Source: Ruegeria halocynthiae (GTDB taxonomy: Bacteria > Pseudomonadota > Alphaproteobacteria > Rhodobacterales > Rhodobacteraceae). From it: a stretch of 64,000 nt of DNA. The notes beneath the pieces are model-generated. The model was not told the DNA's origin, made no database searches, and worked only from the letters and a program-made list of their open reading frames with translations. Shown here piece after piece: positions 46,310-54,593 of the stretch. The stretch covers positions 124,001 through 188,000 of the forward strand of contig NZ_FNNP01000002.1 in the NCBI RefSeq assembly GCF_900106805.1. Direction: 5' to 3'. A program made the translations under genes and the position numbers. Position 1 is the first letter of the stretch. Each line of letters opens with the position of its first letter.

Positions 46310-46810
46310 TTTAAAATCACAAATCATCAAGAAAAATATTGGCTAGTCTCCGTTTTTGATGCCCCGTTTTTGTTTGGATGTCTATGAAATCTCGCAACTC
46401 ATCTCAGTATTGGTGTTCAAGCACTACTTCCACATTGGTCGAAACTATGACTCTGAGCTTCGCCGCAAACGTTAAATGGTTGTGGTGATCTCGAAAAAAG
46501 CGCAATCAGCCTCGAAGTGTTTGTCGATGCCTCCAAAACCCTGCCCATCGTCATAATCTGCATCACTTCAGGGTTCGCCCAACACGCGCGGCTCATCAAA
46601 GGCAACACTCGCAAACAGAAATGGGGGGTCTTTGCAGATTCGGTATGATAAAATACTGCCCAAAATATATCATAATACATAGATAATCTTGCACATCTGT
46701 GCTGAGCTTTTTACGCTTTGATGTGAGGAGCGAAGCGATATTATTGCTGCGATGCGGATGGGAAAAACAGTGTTGGTATCGATTGTTGGTTGTTCAAAAG
46801 GACTAGTGAC
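46310..46810. promoter_or_regulatory. Divergent gene-free region
   Basis: About 500 bases separate the GT26 gene (minus) from the HAD-UbiA operon (plus). Frames on both strands lack recognisable content. The stretch 46640-46700 is AT-rich and is the likeliest promoter zone for the UbiA operon. I see no strong palindrome. Confidence 0.4.
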
Positions 46811-48274
46811 ATGAATGCTTCCGCTGCCTCACCGGGATGTGAAACCAAACAGGGTCAGGGCACCACTCTTGCTGTAGATTTGGACGGTACGCTGATTGCT
46901 TCTGATATGCTTCACGAAACATTCTGGGCATCGATTTCTCAGAATTGGCGGGCAATGTTCGCTGCACCTGTCGCGTTGATAAAGGGCCGCGCTGCACTGA
47001 AATCGAAGCTGCAAGATCTGGGGCAGGTGAGCGTCGACGCCCTTCCTTATAACCAAGCGGTCATTGAATACATCAAAACTTGGCGCGAAAGTGGTAATCC
47101 GGCGGTCCTTGTCACAGCTTCGGATCAACGTATCGCAGACCAGATCGCTGCCCATGTCGGCGTATTCGACGCCGTTTATGGCTCTGACGGGAACATTAAT
47201 CTGAAGGGCATAAATAAGGCCAAGTTCCTTGAACAGAAATATGGTGCAAATGGGTTCGCCTACGTGGGTGACAGCAACGCCGACCTCGCTGTCTGGGACA
47301 AAGCCAACAAAGCGATCACGGTCAACGCCTCGGGCGCTTTGCGCGATAAGGTGAATCACTTGGATTGTGAGGTTGAACATCTAACTACAGGTGGTGTCTC
47401 GCGCCGGGCATATCTCAGGGCGATGCGTCCGCATCAATGGGTGAAAAACGTATTGGTGTTTCTACCCATGATCGCGGCACATAGTTTTACAACTCATACG
47501 ATGGTCAACAGCCTGTTCGCATTCATGTCATTCTGCCTGATTGCGTCGAGCGTTTATGTTGTGAACGATCTGCTGGACCTCAAAGCTGATCGCGAACATC
47601 CGCGCAAGCGGAACCGACCCTTCGCTTCGGGTGCAATTCCAGTTTCGCATGGCATTTGGATGGCTGGGGGCTTGTTATTTGCAGGGGGTATGCTCGCTGC
47701 GCTTACCAATCTGGCTTTCGCCGGAATCATAGTGATCTATTTCGGCCTCACCACTGCCTACTCCGTTGCACTCAAGCGCAAGCTTATCGTGGATGTCTGC
47801 ACTCTTGCCGGTCTGTATACAATCCGGATCATTGCAGGCGGAGCCGCCACCGAAATCGGCTTGTCAGTATGGTTGCTCGCATTTTCGATCTTCCTGTTCT
47901 TTTCTCTGGCGGCGGTCAAACGGCAGGCCGAGTTGGTGGATAGTGCCAAACGCGGAACGCTGAAAACATCGGGGAGAGACTATCAAGTCGACGATCTTCC
48001 GGTGATGACGCAGATGGCTGTTGCGTCCGGGTACCTTTCGGTTCTGGTCTTGGCGCTCTACTTGAATTCCCCAGGCGTTGTCGCACTTTATGCCTGGCCT
48101 GTCGCGCTTTGGGGCATTTGTCCTATTTTGCTATATTGGATTAGCCGCGTCATCATGATTACCCACCGAGGCCATATGCACGACGATCCCATCGTTTTCG
48201 CAGCCCGAGATCGTGTAAGCCGGATTTGTTTTTTACTTGTAGCCGTCTTGGTTATTGGAGGCGCTGCCCTGTGA
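46811..48274 (+). CDS. HAD phosphatase-UbiA prenyltransferase fusion (decaprenylphosphoryl-5-phosphoribose synthase-like)
   Basis: Expected to attach 5-phosphoribose to polyprenyl phosphate and remove the 5-phosphate. With the ATG at 46811 (AGGA eight bases upstream) it has 487 residues. Residues about 20-195 are a HAD domain: nucleophile D23 and acid D25 in AVDLDGTL, then VTASDQ and YVGDSNADL. The rest is a UbiA membrane domain with about nine helices. Its first motif is NDLLDLKADREHPRKRNRP, and the second region reads YTIRIIAGGAATEI, both strikingly like mycobacterial Rv3806c (NDxxDxxADREHPTKRxRP, YLIRAIAGGVATKI). The enzyme pair phosphoribosyltransferase plus phosphatase in one chain makes sense of the pathway, and the DprE1/DprE2-like genes follow directly. 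Confidence 0.85.
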   Translation: MNASAASPGCETKQGQGTTLAVDLDGTLIASDMLHETFWASISQNWRAMFAAPVALIKGRAALKSKLQDLGQVSVDALPYNQAVIEYIKTWRESGNPAVLVTASDQRIADQIAAHVGVFDAVYGSDGNINLKGINKAKFLEQKYGANGFAYVGDSNADLAVWDKANKAITVNASGALRDKVNHLDCEVEHLTTGGVSRRAYLRAMRPHQWVKNVLVFLPMIAAHSFTTHTMVNSLFAFMSFCLIASSVYVVNDLLDLKADREHPRKRNRPFASGAIPVSHGIWMAGGLLFAGGMLAALTNLAFAGIIVIYFGLTTAYSVALKRKLIVDVCTLAGLYTIRIIAGGAATEIGLSVWLLAFSIFLFFSLAAVKRQAELVDSAKRGTLKTSGRDYQVDDLPVMTQMAVASGYLSVLVLALYLNSPGVVALYAWPVALWGICPILLYWISRVIMITHRGHMHDDPIVFAARDRVSRICFLLVAVLVIGGAAL

Positions 48275-48696
48275 ACCTGAAAACCCTCGTTCTACGTTAT
48301 TCTTTCTTTGCCGCCCTCGCGACAGTAGCCAATATTGGGGCGCAACGGTTCGTTTTCGATGTTCTTGGCGACAACGCATTGATCCCGGCGATTTTGGTCG
48401 GAACGGCAGTCGGGTTGGTGCTAAAATACATTCTGGACAAGCGCTGGATCTTCTATGACCTTAACGGCGGAATATCGGATCACGGCAAAAAGTTTTCAGC
48501 TTATACCGCGATGGGGATCGTCACGACATTTATATTTTGGGGTATGGAAACCACGTTCTGGCTGATCTGGCGGACGGATATGATGCGTGAAGTGGGTGCG
48601 ATCCTGGGCCTCGCCATCGGGTATGTCGTAAAGTTTCATTTGGATCGCAGATTTGTCTTTACCAACTCTATGCTATCGGTTGGCGCATCCAGATGA
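48271..48696 (+). CDS. GtrA-family membrane protein
   Basis: A 141-residue protein with four membrane helices in GtrA spacing (about 8-30, 36-55, 76-98, 108-130) and the charged loop KYILDKRWIFYD followed later by VKFHLDRRFVFTN, both typical of GtrA. GtrA proteins are thought to help move polyprenyl-linked sugars across the inner membrane. The start is GTG at 48271, overlapping the UbiA stop, with GGAGG nine bases upstream. In mycobacteria a GtrA-like protein (Rv3789) accompanies the arabinan-precursor genes, which matches this context. Confidence 0.85.
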   Translation: MNLKTLVLRYSFFAALATVANIGAQRFVFDVLGDNALIPAILVGTAVGLVLKYILDKRWIFYDLNGGISDHGKKFSAYTAMGIVTTFIFWGMETTFWLIWRTDMMREVGAILGLAIGYVVKFHLDRRFVFTNSMLSVGASR

Positions 48697-50018
48697 AACT
48701 GTCCGGATGGGGTAAATACCCGGTAGTTGATTGCCAGCTCAGCAAACCCCGCAGCGAAGAGGAGCTTTCGCAGTCGGTACTTAAATCAAACGCCATTGCC
48801 CGAGGCAATGGGCGGGCCTATGGCGACAGCGCGCTGAACCGGACCAACACGATCGATATGCGCAAGTTTAGCCACATGCTTTCGTTCGATCCCAAATCAG
48901 GTCAGTTGGTCGCCGAATCCGGGGTACTATTGTCCGACATTATCAAAGCCTTCCTGCCGCGTGGATGGTTTCCCATCGTCACACCAGGCACCCGGTTCGT
49001 GAGCCTTGGAGGCATGGTGGCAGCCGATGTCCATGGCAAGAACCACCACGTTGATGGATCGTTCGGGAATTGTATCGACTGGCTGGACGTTATGAGCGCC
49101 GATGGCAACGTAATGCGATGCTCGCGTACTGAGAATGCAGAATTGTTCAATTGGACGATCGGCGGGATGGGCCTTACAGGCGTAATCCTGCGCGTGGCGT
49201 TGCGTCTTCGATCAGTCAACACCGGTTGGATACGGCAAACCACTCATGTTGCACAAAACCTCGACACAGCAATCGACATGTTTGAGGATTCGCTTGACGC
49301 GACCTATTCGGTCGCCTGGATTGATTGCTTGAGCAGCGGCGACGCTCTGGGGCGATCCTTGGTTATGTTGGGGGAACACGCCACGCTGAGCGAATTGCCC
49401 AACAAGTGTCGCGCGAACCTTTTTCCGTCGGTGTCCAAGCCAAAATTGGCGGTGCCTTTCAGTCTGCCGAGATTTTGCCTGAACACGTACTCCGTTCGTG
49501 CCTTTAACGCGCTCTACTATTGGAATGGCAAACGCGGCGACGCAACCAGCTATGTTAACTGGAACAGTTATTTCTACCCGTTAGATTCCATCATGAATTG
49601 GAATAGGATTTATGGGCGCAAAGGTTTTGCGCAATTTCAATGCGTTCTGCCGCTGGGCAATGCGCGAACCAGCTTGAATGACATGTTAGAGGAAATAGCA
49701 GCGTCAGGGCGCGGATCATTTCTTGCGGTGCTCAAACGCTTCGGCAAACAGGAAAGCCGGTTTTCGTTCCCAATGGAAGGGTATACTCTGGCCCTGGATT
49801 TCCCGATCTCCAACGGCTCGGTTTCACTGATCCAAAAACTGGGTCAGATGACTGCGAAAGGAGGGGGGCGGATCTATCTCGCCAAAGACAGCATTATGAA
49901 TGCTCAGTCCCTCCGCGCAACCGACGCTGCGCGCGTCGCCGAATTCGAAACGATGAGACAAACTAGCGGGGCGGCAGAGCGTTTTGCCTCGATGCAATCA
50001 GAAAGGCTGAAACTATGA
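48693..50018 (+). CDS. DprE1-like FAD-dependent oxidase (decaprenylphosphoryl-ribose 2-oxidase homologue)
   Basis: Flavoenzyme of the VAO/PCMH family, 441 residues, expected to oxidise C2 of polyprenyl-phosphoryl-ribose. FAD-binding blocks follow DprE1 closely: RGNGRAYGDSALN (about 37), TPGTRFVSLGGMVAADVHGKNHH (about 109-131) and GSFGN. The C-terminal substrate domain has LKRFGKQ and SFPMEGYTLALDFP. In the mycobacterial enzyme the cysteine targeted by benzothiazinones (Cys387) lies in GWNxCVDFP; here that position is Ala (codon 49791-49793). The ATG overlaps the gtrA stop, and its own stop overlaps the next gene. Confidence 0.88.
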   Translation: MKLSGWGKYPVVDCQLSKPRSEEELSQSVLKSNAIARGNGRAYGDSALNRTNTIDMRKFSHMLSFDPKSGQLVAESGVLLSDIIKAFLPRGWFPIVTPGTRFVSLGGMVAADVHGKNHHVDGSFGNCIDWLDVMSADGNVMRCSRTENAELFNWTIGGMGLTGVILRVALRLRSVNTGWIRQTTHVAQNLDTAIDMFEDSLDATYSVAWIDCLSSGDALGRSLVMLGEHATLSELPNKCRANLFPSVSKPKLAVPFSLPRFCLNTYSVRAFNALYYWNGKRGDATSYVNWNSYFYPLDSIMNWNRIYGRKGFAQFQCVLPLGNARTSLNDMLEEIAASGRGSFLAVLKRFGKQESRFSFPMEGYTLALDFPISNGSVSLIQKLGQMTAKGGGRIYLAKDSIMNAQSLRATDAARVAEFETMRQTSGAAERFASMQSERLKL

Positions 50019-50752
50019 GCAATGGTCCGGTTCTGATCCTTGGCGCGCGTTCCGACATCGCCCAAGCAACCGCGCACGAATACGCGGAACACGGGTATCC
50101 TATTCAATTGGCTGCCCGCAACTCTGAAACACTACAGATCATCAAACATGATTTCGAAACCAGATATCAAATTCAAGTTACTCTGCACGACTTTGATGTT
50201 CTTGATGTTGAGCGTCACGCAGAATTCGTCGACGGTCTACCCGAACTGCCCGAGATTGTCGTTTGCGCGGTCGGAGCACTGGGCAATCAAGAGGAAGATG
50301 AAAAAGACATACTGGGCGCAGCACAGATCATACGCTCCAATTTCGAAGGCCCAGCCAGTATTCTCGCAGTGTTGGCAAACAGGTTTGAGAAACGTGCATC
50401 AGGCTCATTGGTGGGGATCAGTTCGGTGGCGGGTGAACGCGGGCGGGCAACAAATTATATCTACGGATCAGCCAAGGCTGGGTTCTCCGCATATCTTTCA
50501 GGCTTACGCAATCGCCTGTCAAAAAAGGGTGTGCATGTCGTTACGGTTCTACCAGGCTTTGTAGACACTAAAATGACAGAGAGTCTGGATTTGCCTGAAA
50601 AACTCACGGCTCAACCTTCCGAAGTAGCATCAGCCATCGTCCGAGCGACAAAAAAGCGGAAGAATATCGTGTATTCCAAACCTGTTTGGGCCTTTATCAT
50701 GACAGTAATACGCAGCATTCCAGAATTTTTGTTCAAGAAAATGCGTATATAG
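50015..50752 (+). CDS. DprE2-like SDR (decaprenylphosphoryl-2-keto-erythro-pentose reductase homologue)
   Basis: Reduces the keto sugar made by the DprE1-like enzyme, giving polyprenyl-phosphoryl-D-arabinose. It has 245 residues. The NAD(P) motif is the atypical LILGARSDIAQATA (GARSDIA in place of GxxxGIG), which is also the DprE2 pattern; the catalytic Ser is in SLVGISSVAG, and Tyr/Lys in YIYGSAKAGF. A hydrophobic C-terminal segment (PVWAFIMTVIRSIPEFLF) could sit at the membrane, where its lipid substrate is. It is the last gene of the four-gene operon; all three junctions are 4-base overlaps. Confidence 0.88.
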   Translation: MSNGPVLILGARSDIAQATAHEYAEHGYPIQLAARNSETLQIIKHDFETRYQIQVTLHDFDVLDVERHAEFVDGLPELPEIVVCAVGALGNQEEDEKDILGAAQIIRSNFEGPASILAVLANRFEKRASGSLVGISSVAGERGRATNYIYGSAKAGFSAYLSGLRNRLSKKGVHVVTVLPGFVDTKMTESLDLPEKLTAQPSEVASAIVRATKKRKNIVYSKPVWAFIMTVIRSIPEFLFKKMRI

Positions 50753-51166
50753 CACCAATTCAGCTGTCGACGCCGTAGGACCGGGACCCATTGAGTTTTT
50801 TGAGCGCGTGCATGCCTCCCCCTTCACAACGCCGATCAATCTGACGTCAGTACCTGCTGTACAGATATAGGGGTTTGAGTAACCGAGGATATCGGGCTCA
50901 TCACAGCCAATACCGGGCAACCACATCGCACAAAACCGACCGAAGGTTCGGTGCTGGGGATCTGTGCATTGTGTCGACGCTCAGATCAGTTGCAACCTGA
51001 TGTCGGAGCTGGTTGCACACAGCTGCACAGCTGATTTCAGAAAATACGACTCAACCCTCAGCAATTGACAACCCTATCCAATCTTGGATTCAAAACCGCA
51101 GAGTTACAGAAAAAGACTGCATGAATGGAAGCGTATGATGTGAGGTCTATCATGTTGCTCCAAATA
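50753..51166. other. Convergent gene-free stretch with a short palindrome
   Basis: 414 bases between the DprE2-like gene and the convergent T1SS adaptor gene. Contains the perfect 10-base palindrome CTGACGTCAG at 50841-50850, immediately followed by TACCTGCTGTACAG. No gene or convincing terminator is seen. Confidence 0.4.
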
Positions 51167-52477
51167 TCAGTCGCGCAAAGCTTGTTCTTTGATCTTGAGA
51201 ACGGGTTGGATCAGGTAGTCCAGCACTGATTTTCGCCCTGATAAGATGTCGACTTCAGCAATCATCCCGGGGATGATCTCAACGGCGGCACCGCCTGCAT
51301 CCAGCATGGTGTCTGATGTCTGAATCTCGACTACAAAGACTTCTTCTTCGCTCCGCTCAGTACGGGTGATAGTGTCAGCGCCAATTCGCACAATATCACC
51401 ATCCAGGCTACCGTATCGCGAAAAGTCATAGGCTGTAATTTTGATTTTGACCTTTTGCCCAGCGTGCAGGAATGCAATGTCCTTGGGGCGAACGTAAGCT
51501 TCAACCAGTAAGCGGTCATCCAAAGGCACGATTTCGATCAATTCTTCGCCGCTTCGGGCCATCCCACCAATTGTTGTCCGGTGAATCCGGTTTACGATAC
51601 CCCGAACAGGCGCACGGATTTGTGCGCGGGCTGCGCGGTCACGCAAAGAGGGAAGGGCAGGTTGCAACGCCGCCAGTTCTGCTGAAACCAATGCCAGATC
51701 TGTTAGTGCGGCGCTGCGGAACCGGCTGCGCGTGGCGCGAACCTTGTCATCTACTTCATCAAGTCCAACCTTCAATCGGCTGATTACCGCTTCGGCCCGC
51801 ACTTTACGGCCTTTCCATTCAGCTTCGCTACGGCGTAGGGCCAGCAGGGTTGTTGCGGGCTCCATCCTTTGTTCAACCAAAGGCACCATCATTGCGCGTT
51901 CTTCAGCCAATACATCTAGTGTCTCTGCTGTCGTGACTTGATCAACCAGACCTTCTTCGTATTCGCGTTGCCGCTGTTCGCGTTGTCTGATTAGAATTGT
52001 GATCTCGGCTGCGAGTTCCGCTTGCCGTCCGTGGTAGAGCGCGGTTTCTGACCGAACCACATCCGGAGCGCCCGTCAGCAGGGCTTCGTCAAACGCAAGA
52101 TCAGTTCCATCGATTTCGGCCTGCAACCGTTGGGCGCGAGCCATCAATCCGAAGGCGCGTTGCTGCTCCTGACTCAACTCTCTTTCGATCTGGTTGGTGT
52201 CGAGTTCCATAAGCAAAGTTTCCGCCTCAACCACCAGTCCTTCGTGCACATGCAGAGACTGCAACACACCCGGCTCGGTGGCTTCTATCACCTGGATATC
52301 GCCGGATGGAACAATACGACCATCCGCCTTTACGACATCGTCCAATTCGGTGAAATGGGCCCAGACCACAGCGCTGGTCAGACAACCTAGGATCAGCAGA
52401 AGCAATAGGGAGCCCCTTAGCGGGGCCTGCCCGCGCAACTCGCGCGCAAGGTGTTCCAGATCAGGATGCCGCGACAT
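51167..52477 (-). CDS. T1SS membrane fusion protein (HlyD family)
   Basis: Periplasmic adaptor linking the ABC permease to the TolC-like channel. The 436-residue protein has one N-terminal membrane helix (about 20-40, LLLLILGCLTSAVVWAHF), a lipoyl-type half (VIEATEPGVLQSLHVHEGLVV), a long coiled-coil hairpin (about 100-275) and the closing half with IRAPVRGIVNRIHRTTIGG and the C-terminal AEVDILSGRKSVLDYLIQPV. The start lies 17 bases inside the permease gene. Complete and of usual length. Confidence 0.93.
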   Translation of the reverse strand: MSRHPDLEHLARELRGQAPLRGSLLLLLILGCLTSAVVWAHFTELDDVVKADGRIVPSGDIQVIEATEPGVLQSLHVHEGLVVEAETLLMELDTNQIERELSQEQQRAFGLMARAQRLQAEIDGTDLAFDEALLTGAPDVVRSETALYHGRQAELAAEITILIRQREQRQREYEEGLVDQVTTAETLDVLAEERAMMVPLVEQRMEPATTLLALRRSEAEWKGRKVRAEAVISRLKVGLDEVDDKVRATRSRFRSAALTDLALVSAELAALQPALPSLRDRAARAQIRAPVRGIVNRIHRTTIGGMARSGEELIEIVPLDDRLLVEAYVRPKDIAFLHAGQKVKIKITAYDFSRYGSLDGDIVRIGADTITRTERSEEEVFVVEIQTSDTMLDAGGAAVEIIPGMIAEVDILSGRKSVLDYLIQPVLKIKEQALRD

Positions 52478-54593
52478 TCAGGTGCCTCCCGGTGTTCCGA
52501 ACATGCTGTGTCAGGATGCTTTTGGCGCCGTCCATGGCAACTTTGCCATCCTCGATCACTATGACCCGATCAACAAGCTCCAACAGACTGGTCCGATGCG
52601 TGACGATCACCATCGTCGTGTCGGGTGTGGCCTCTTTCAGGCGCCCAATAACCTCGGCTTCGGATTTGACGTCCATCGCACTTGTCGGCTCATCCAGCAG
52701 CAACACCGGAGGACGACCGATCAACGCCCGAGCCAGTGCAATGGCCTGCCGCTGACCGCCAGACAGCCCCTCTCCGCGTTCGGCCAATTGCTGATCATAT
52801 CCGCGTGGGTGCCGCGCAATGAAGTCTTCGACCCCGGCGATGCGCCCGGCGCGGATCAAGTCGTCATCGCGTGGGCGGACAGAGCCGCTGGAAATATTGT
52901 CGCGGACGGTACCAGAGAACAGCCAAACATCCTGTAAAACCGAGCCAATGTTGCGTCGCAGGTCGCCTGGATCGATCTGACGAATGTCCAGTCCGTCCAG
53001 CATCACCGATCCGACACGCGGTTGGTAAAGGCCCAGCAACAGTCGCGCGATTGTGCTTTTACCCGATCCGATTTGGCCGAGAATGGCCACTTTTTCACCA
53101 GGCTCAATGACAAATGAAACGCCATTCAAAGTGTCGTCGGATTGATCGGGATAGGCAAAATGAACATTGTTGAATGTAACGCGTCCGGAAAACTCGGACC
53201 GGCTGATCCATGATCGACCCTCGGGCCGCTCATTATCAGCCTTCATCAGAGCATCGAGATTACGAAACGCGCTGCGGGCCTGATTGACGCGCGTCAACGT
53301 CTGCGCCAGTTGCCCGAGCGGTGCCAGAGCACGCCCCGTCAACATCACGGACGCCACAAGCGCACCCATGCTTGTTTGACCGTCCGTGATCAGGAATACG
53401 CCATAAAACACAACAAGAATTTGCGCGGCTTGCTGCGTAAAACCTGTCAGATTCAGGGCGAACTGTGTGACGGCCCGACTGCGCGCCCCGTGGTTCGATT
53501 GGCGTTTCATGGCGCCCTCCCATCGGGTTCTCATCTGGCGCCCGGCGGCGGTCGTCTTGATGGTCTCCAGGCCTGTTACTGCCTCAACCAGTACCGATTG
53601 TTTGGATTGTCCGTCGGCAAAGCTCTTATCTGCAAGGCGTGACAAGATCGGTTGCACCGCAAGCCCGCTCAGCAAAACGATGGGCACCGCGAGCGCCGGA
53701 ACAAGCGCCAGCGAACCGCCCACCATGTGGATCGTGAGAATAAACACCGCAATGAATGGCAAATCTACAACGGTGACAAGTGTGGCGGATGTGAAGAACT
53801 CGCGCAAGGTTTCGAATTCACGCACCGTGCTGACCATCGCACCGGTAGAGCCGGTGCGGGATGTCATGCGAATGTTCAGCACCTGATCAAAAACGCGGCG
53901 GCCCATAATCATATCAGCGTTCTGACCGGCACGATCAATGAACCCAGCACGTAGGAGCTTTAGCGCGAAGTCAAAAACCAGCGCCAGGCACACACCTATG
54001 GTCAAGGCGATAAGGGATTCGGTCGCTTCGTTGGGCAAAATCCGATCATAGACGATCATGATGAACACTGAGGTCGAAAGTCCCAGGACATTTGCCATCG
54101 CCGCGGCCAATGCCACTTGGGCATAAGACCAGCGATTCGCGGACAGAGCGGACCAGAACCAATGGCCGCTTTGACCTACTTCTTGTTGACGCGCCTCCTC
54201 ATTGTGCATACGTCGAAATAACAGAGCGTAGCCTGTGTAGACTTCGATTAAACTGGTTTCGGGCACTACGCCAAGACCGTCATCCAAAGCCGGGTCATAT
54301 AGCAGCAGATCGCCACTTTGCGATCGCCCGTGAAACACAACGGCTCGATCCCCTTCCAACAACAAGATCGCCGGCGCCAGTGCAGAATCAAAGGCCTCAA
54401 GACGTTGTGCACCAAACCCGACCTGCAGGCCCGCCTGCTGAGCGGCCGCCATCGCATCGCGCACAGTCAGATCACCCGTATCACCAGACAAAGCAGCATT
54501 CAGTGCCGCCACGGTCAGTGGGCGTTCCAGCGTGGAAGCGACATTCAACATGCAAGCTTCCAGTTCGGTCAGTGAAGTGCGGCTTTTCTTCAT
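52461..54593 (-). CDS. T1SS ABC permease/ATPase with C39-like N-terminal domain
   Basis: Energises type I export. With the ATG at 54593 (ATGA overlap with the TolC-like stop) it has 710 residues. Residues about 1-125 form a C39-like domain; there is no leader-peptidase Cys/His dyad, so it probably only holds the substrate, as in LapB/HlyB-type systems. Five or six membrane helices follow (about 150-420), then the nucleotide-binding domain with Walker A ILGQIGSGKST, signature LSGGQRQ, Walker B VLLLDEPTSAMD and switch His in VTHRTSL. The neighbouring adhesin is the obvious substrate. Confidence 0.94.
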   Translation of the reverse strand: MKKSRTSLTELEACMLNVASTLERPLTVAALNAALSGDTGDLTVRDAMAAAQQAGLQVGFGAQRLEAFDSALAPAILLLEGDRAVVFHGRSQSGDLLLYDPALDDGLGVVPETSLIEVYTGYALLFRRMHNEEARQQEVGQSGHWFWSALSANRWSYAQVALAAAMANVLGLSTSVFIMIVYDRILPNEATESLIALTIGVCLALVFDFALKLLRAGFIDRAGQNADMIMGRRVFDQVLNIRMTSRTGSTGAMVSTVREFETLREFFTSATLVTVVDLPFIAVFILTIHMVGGSLALVPALAVPIVLLSGLAVQPILSRLADKSFADGQSKQSVLVEAVTGLETIKTTAAGRQMRTRWEGAMKRQSNHGARSRAVTQFALNLTGFTQQAAQILVVFYGVFLITDGQTSMGALVASVMLTGRALAPLGQLAQTLTRVNQARSAFRNLDALMKADNERPEGRSWISRSEFSGRVTFNNVHFAYPDQSDDTLNGVSFVIEPGEKVAILGQIGSGKSTIARLLLGLYQPRVGSVMLDGLDIRQIDPGDLRRNIGSVLQDVWLFSGTVRDNISSGSVRPRDDDLIRAGRIAGVEDFIARHPRGYDQQLAERGEGLSGGQRQAIALARALIGRPPVLLLDEPTSAMDVKSEAEVIGRLKEATPDTTMVIVTHRTSLLELVDRVIVIEDGKVAMDGAKSILTQHVRNTGRHLNVAAS

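Noticed and set aside
50841-50880. lux-box-like element
   Set aside because: Spacing between half-sites is off and it does not lie upstream of a gene start.
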